The position numbers were made by a program, and so were the translations under genes. 6,178 nucleotides of DNA from Gammaproteobacteria bacterium (lineage in GTDB: Bacteria; Pseudomonadota; Gammaproteobacteria; Steroidobacterales; Woeseiaceae). The DNA lies in assembly GCA_029881015.1 (NCBI GenBank), contig JAOUNK010000202.1, positions 1 to 6,178 of the forward strand, in the 5' to 3' direction. Shown piece after piece: positions 5,119 to 6,178 of the stretch (the stretch's first letter is position 1; every line of letters starts with the position of its first letter). Below the pieces are notes generated by a model. The model was given only the letters and a program-made list of their open reading frames with translations. It searched no databases and was not told the origin of the DNA.

Positions 5119-6178
5119 ATGCTTGCCCTCACCAACATCTCGCTGCGTCGCGGCCGCAAGGTCCTGATCGAAAACGCCAGCTTCCAGATTCATGCCGGGC
5201 AACGCATGGGCGTCATCGGCGCCAACGGCAGCGGCAAGTCGTCGATGTTCGCGATGCTGCTCGGCGAACTGGAACCGGACGACGGCGAGCTCGCGCTGGA
5301 CCCGAAAGACGTCATCGCCCATGTCGCGCAAGAGAGCCCGCATGGCAGAGGCGCTGCCGTCGACTACGTGATGGATGGCGACCGGGAGCTGCGCGAGGTG
5401 CAGGCCGCGATTGCCGCGGGCGAGGCTGACGCGAACAAACCCGATCTGCATCTCCTCTACGAGCGCATGGAGGCGATCGACGGCTTCACGGCCGAGTCGC
5501 GTGCGTCACGACTGCTGCACGGCCTCGGTTTCGCGGCGGATGAGTACAGCAAGCCTGTCAGGGAGTTCTCCGGCGGCTGGCGCATGCGCCTCAATCTTGC
5601 GCGCGCCCTCATGTGCCGATCGGACATTCTTTTACTCGACGAGCCGACCAATCATCTCGACCTCCCCGCTATCCTCTGGCTCGAGCGCTGGTTGACGCGC
5701 TACGAGGGGATCCTGCTGGTCGTGTCGCACGACAGGGATTTTCTCGACCAGGTCTGCACGCGGATCGCCCATATAGAGAATGAATCGATCCACCTGTTCA
5801 CCGGCAACTACAGCCAGTTCGAGACCCTGCGCGCCGAGCAGCTTGCGCAGCAACAGGCGATGTACGTTCGACAACAAAAAGAAATCAGGCACATACAAAG
5901 CTATGTCGATCGGTTTCGCTACAAGGCGTCGAAAGCGCGCCAGGCGCAGAGTCGCATCAAGATGCTCGAACGCATGGAGCAAATCGCGCCGGCGCACGTT
6001 GACTCCCCGTTTCGCTTTCATTTCATGGAGCCGAAAAAGCAGCCGCAGCATTTGCTCGGCCTCACCGATGCGCAGGTAGGCTACGGTGAAGTCGTCGTTC
6101 TCGACAACATCAACCTGCACCTCTCGGCCGGTGACCGCATCGGATTGCTGGGTGTAAACGGTGCCGGCAAGTCCACGC
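5119..6178 (+). CDS. yheS: ABC-F family ribosome-associated ATPase, YheS-like (3' end beyond the window)
   Basis: The first 353 residues of a duplicated ABC ATPase without membrane segments. ABC-F proteins bind the ribosomal E site and modulate the peptidyl-transferase centre and stalled translation (family knowledge). First ATPase domain: Walker A GANGSGKS 34-41, Q-loop Gln71, signature SGGWR 151-155, Walker B LLLDEPTNHLDL 171-182 and switch His204. The charged interdomain linker (P-site tRNA-interaction motif) spans about 235-300, with LAQQQAMY, SYVDRFRYKASKARQAQSRIKMLERME and IAPAHVDSPFRF. This linker and VDYVMDGDRE at 81-90 match E. coli YheS closely from memory, better than EttA, Uup or YbiT. 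The window ends inside the second Walker A (GVNGAGKST, 345-353), so domain two is missing here. The ATG at 5119 gives the normal N-terminus (LTNISLRRGRKVLIENA). It is preceded by only a weak GCGGGT and by TATAAT ten bases upstream. Divergent from the BLH-like/deaD unit. Confidence 0.95.
   Translation, partial: MLALTNISLRRGRKVLIENASFQIHAGQRMGVIGANGSGKSSMFAMLLGELEPDDGELALDPKDVIAHVAQESPHGRGAAVDYVMDGDRELREVQAAIAAGEADANKPDLHLLYERMEAIDGFTAESRASRLLHGLGFAADEYSKPVREFSGGWRMRLNLARALMCRSDILLLDEPTNHLDLPAILWLERWLTRYEGILLVVSHDRDFLDQVCTRIAHIENESIHLFTGNYSQFETLRAEQLAQQQAMYVRQQKEIRHIQSYVDRFRYKASKARQAQSRIKMLERMEQIAPAHVDSPFRFHFMEPKKQPQHLLGLTDAQVGYGEVVVLDNINLHLSAGDRIGLLGVNGAGKST

Noticed and set aside
5632..6120. 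Minus-strand open frame of 162 codons inside yheS
   Set aside because: It is antisense to the Walker B and linker region of a well-matched ABC-F protein and shows no domain of its own.
1..6178. CRISPR array, tRNA or rRNA gene, insertion sequence or phage genes
   Set aside because: No spaced direct repeats, cloverleaf-like segments, rRNA sequence, transposase or integrase motifs or terminal inverted repeats were seen; nearly all bases are accounted for by five genes.

Overview
The window is a stretch of GC-rich proteobacterial chromosome. The DeaD/CsdA-type helicase and YheS-type ABC-F protein closely resemble their gammaproteobacterial relatives, recalled from memory. The three-helix membrane block plus TolB-like and TPR regulator is a type common in high-GC gammaproteobacteria such as the Xanthomonadales, Steroidobacter and Woeseia groups. 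I therefore infer a high-GC gammaproteobacterium; no marker gives the genus. I see no tRNA, rRNA, insertion sequence, prophage gene or CRISPR array.

Layout: four genes lie head-to-tail on the minus strand and one on the plus strand, divergent from a short control region near 5040-5118. Reading leftward from that region: a small BLH/DUF442-like phosphatase-fold protein (4709-5035) that has lost its catalytic cysteine and its C-terminal end; the DEAD-box RNA helicase deaD (2908-4668); a ToxR/CadC-style membrane-anchored transcription factor with a periplasmic TolB-like and TPR region (459-2831); and a small predicted lipoprotein cut by the left edge (1-414). Reading rightward: the first two-thirds or so of a yheS-like ABC-F ATPase (5119 to the edge), cut inside its second Walker A motif.

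How they may work together: DeaD and YheS both act on RNA or ribosomes (helicase for ribosome assembly and mRNA remodelling; ABC-F ATPase at the ribosomal E site) and share a divergent intergenic region. That region holds a 28-bp interrupted palindrome with one -10-like hexamer in each arm, pointing in opposite directions. The regulator and lipoprotein form a second unit: they are 44 bases apart, the lipoprotein has a good Shine-Dalgarno sequence, and the regulator has its own weak promoter candidate. The lipoprotein may be the regulator's partner or target, which is inference.

Most of the window is ordinary housekeeping and signalling sequence, and I do not see a clear new multi-gene system. 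The points most worth a second look are the degenerate BLH-like protein upstream of deaD, the symmetric divergent promoter/operator, the nearly leaderless start of yheS, and the regulator-lipoprotein pair.
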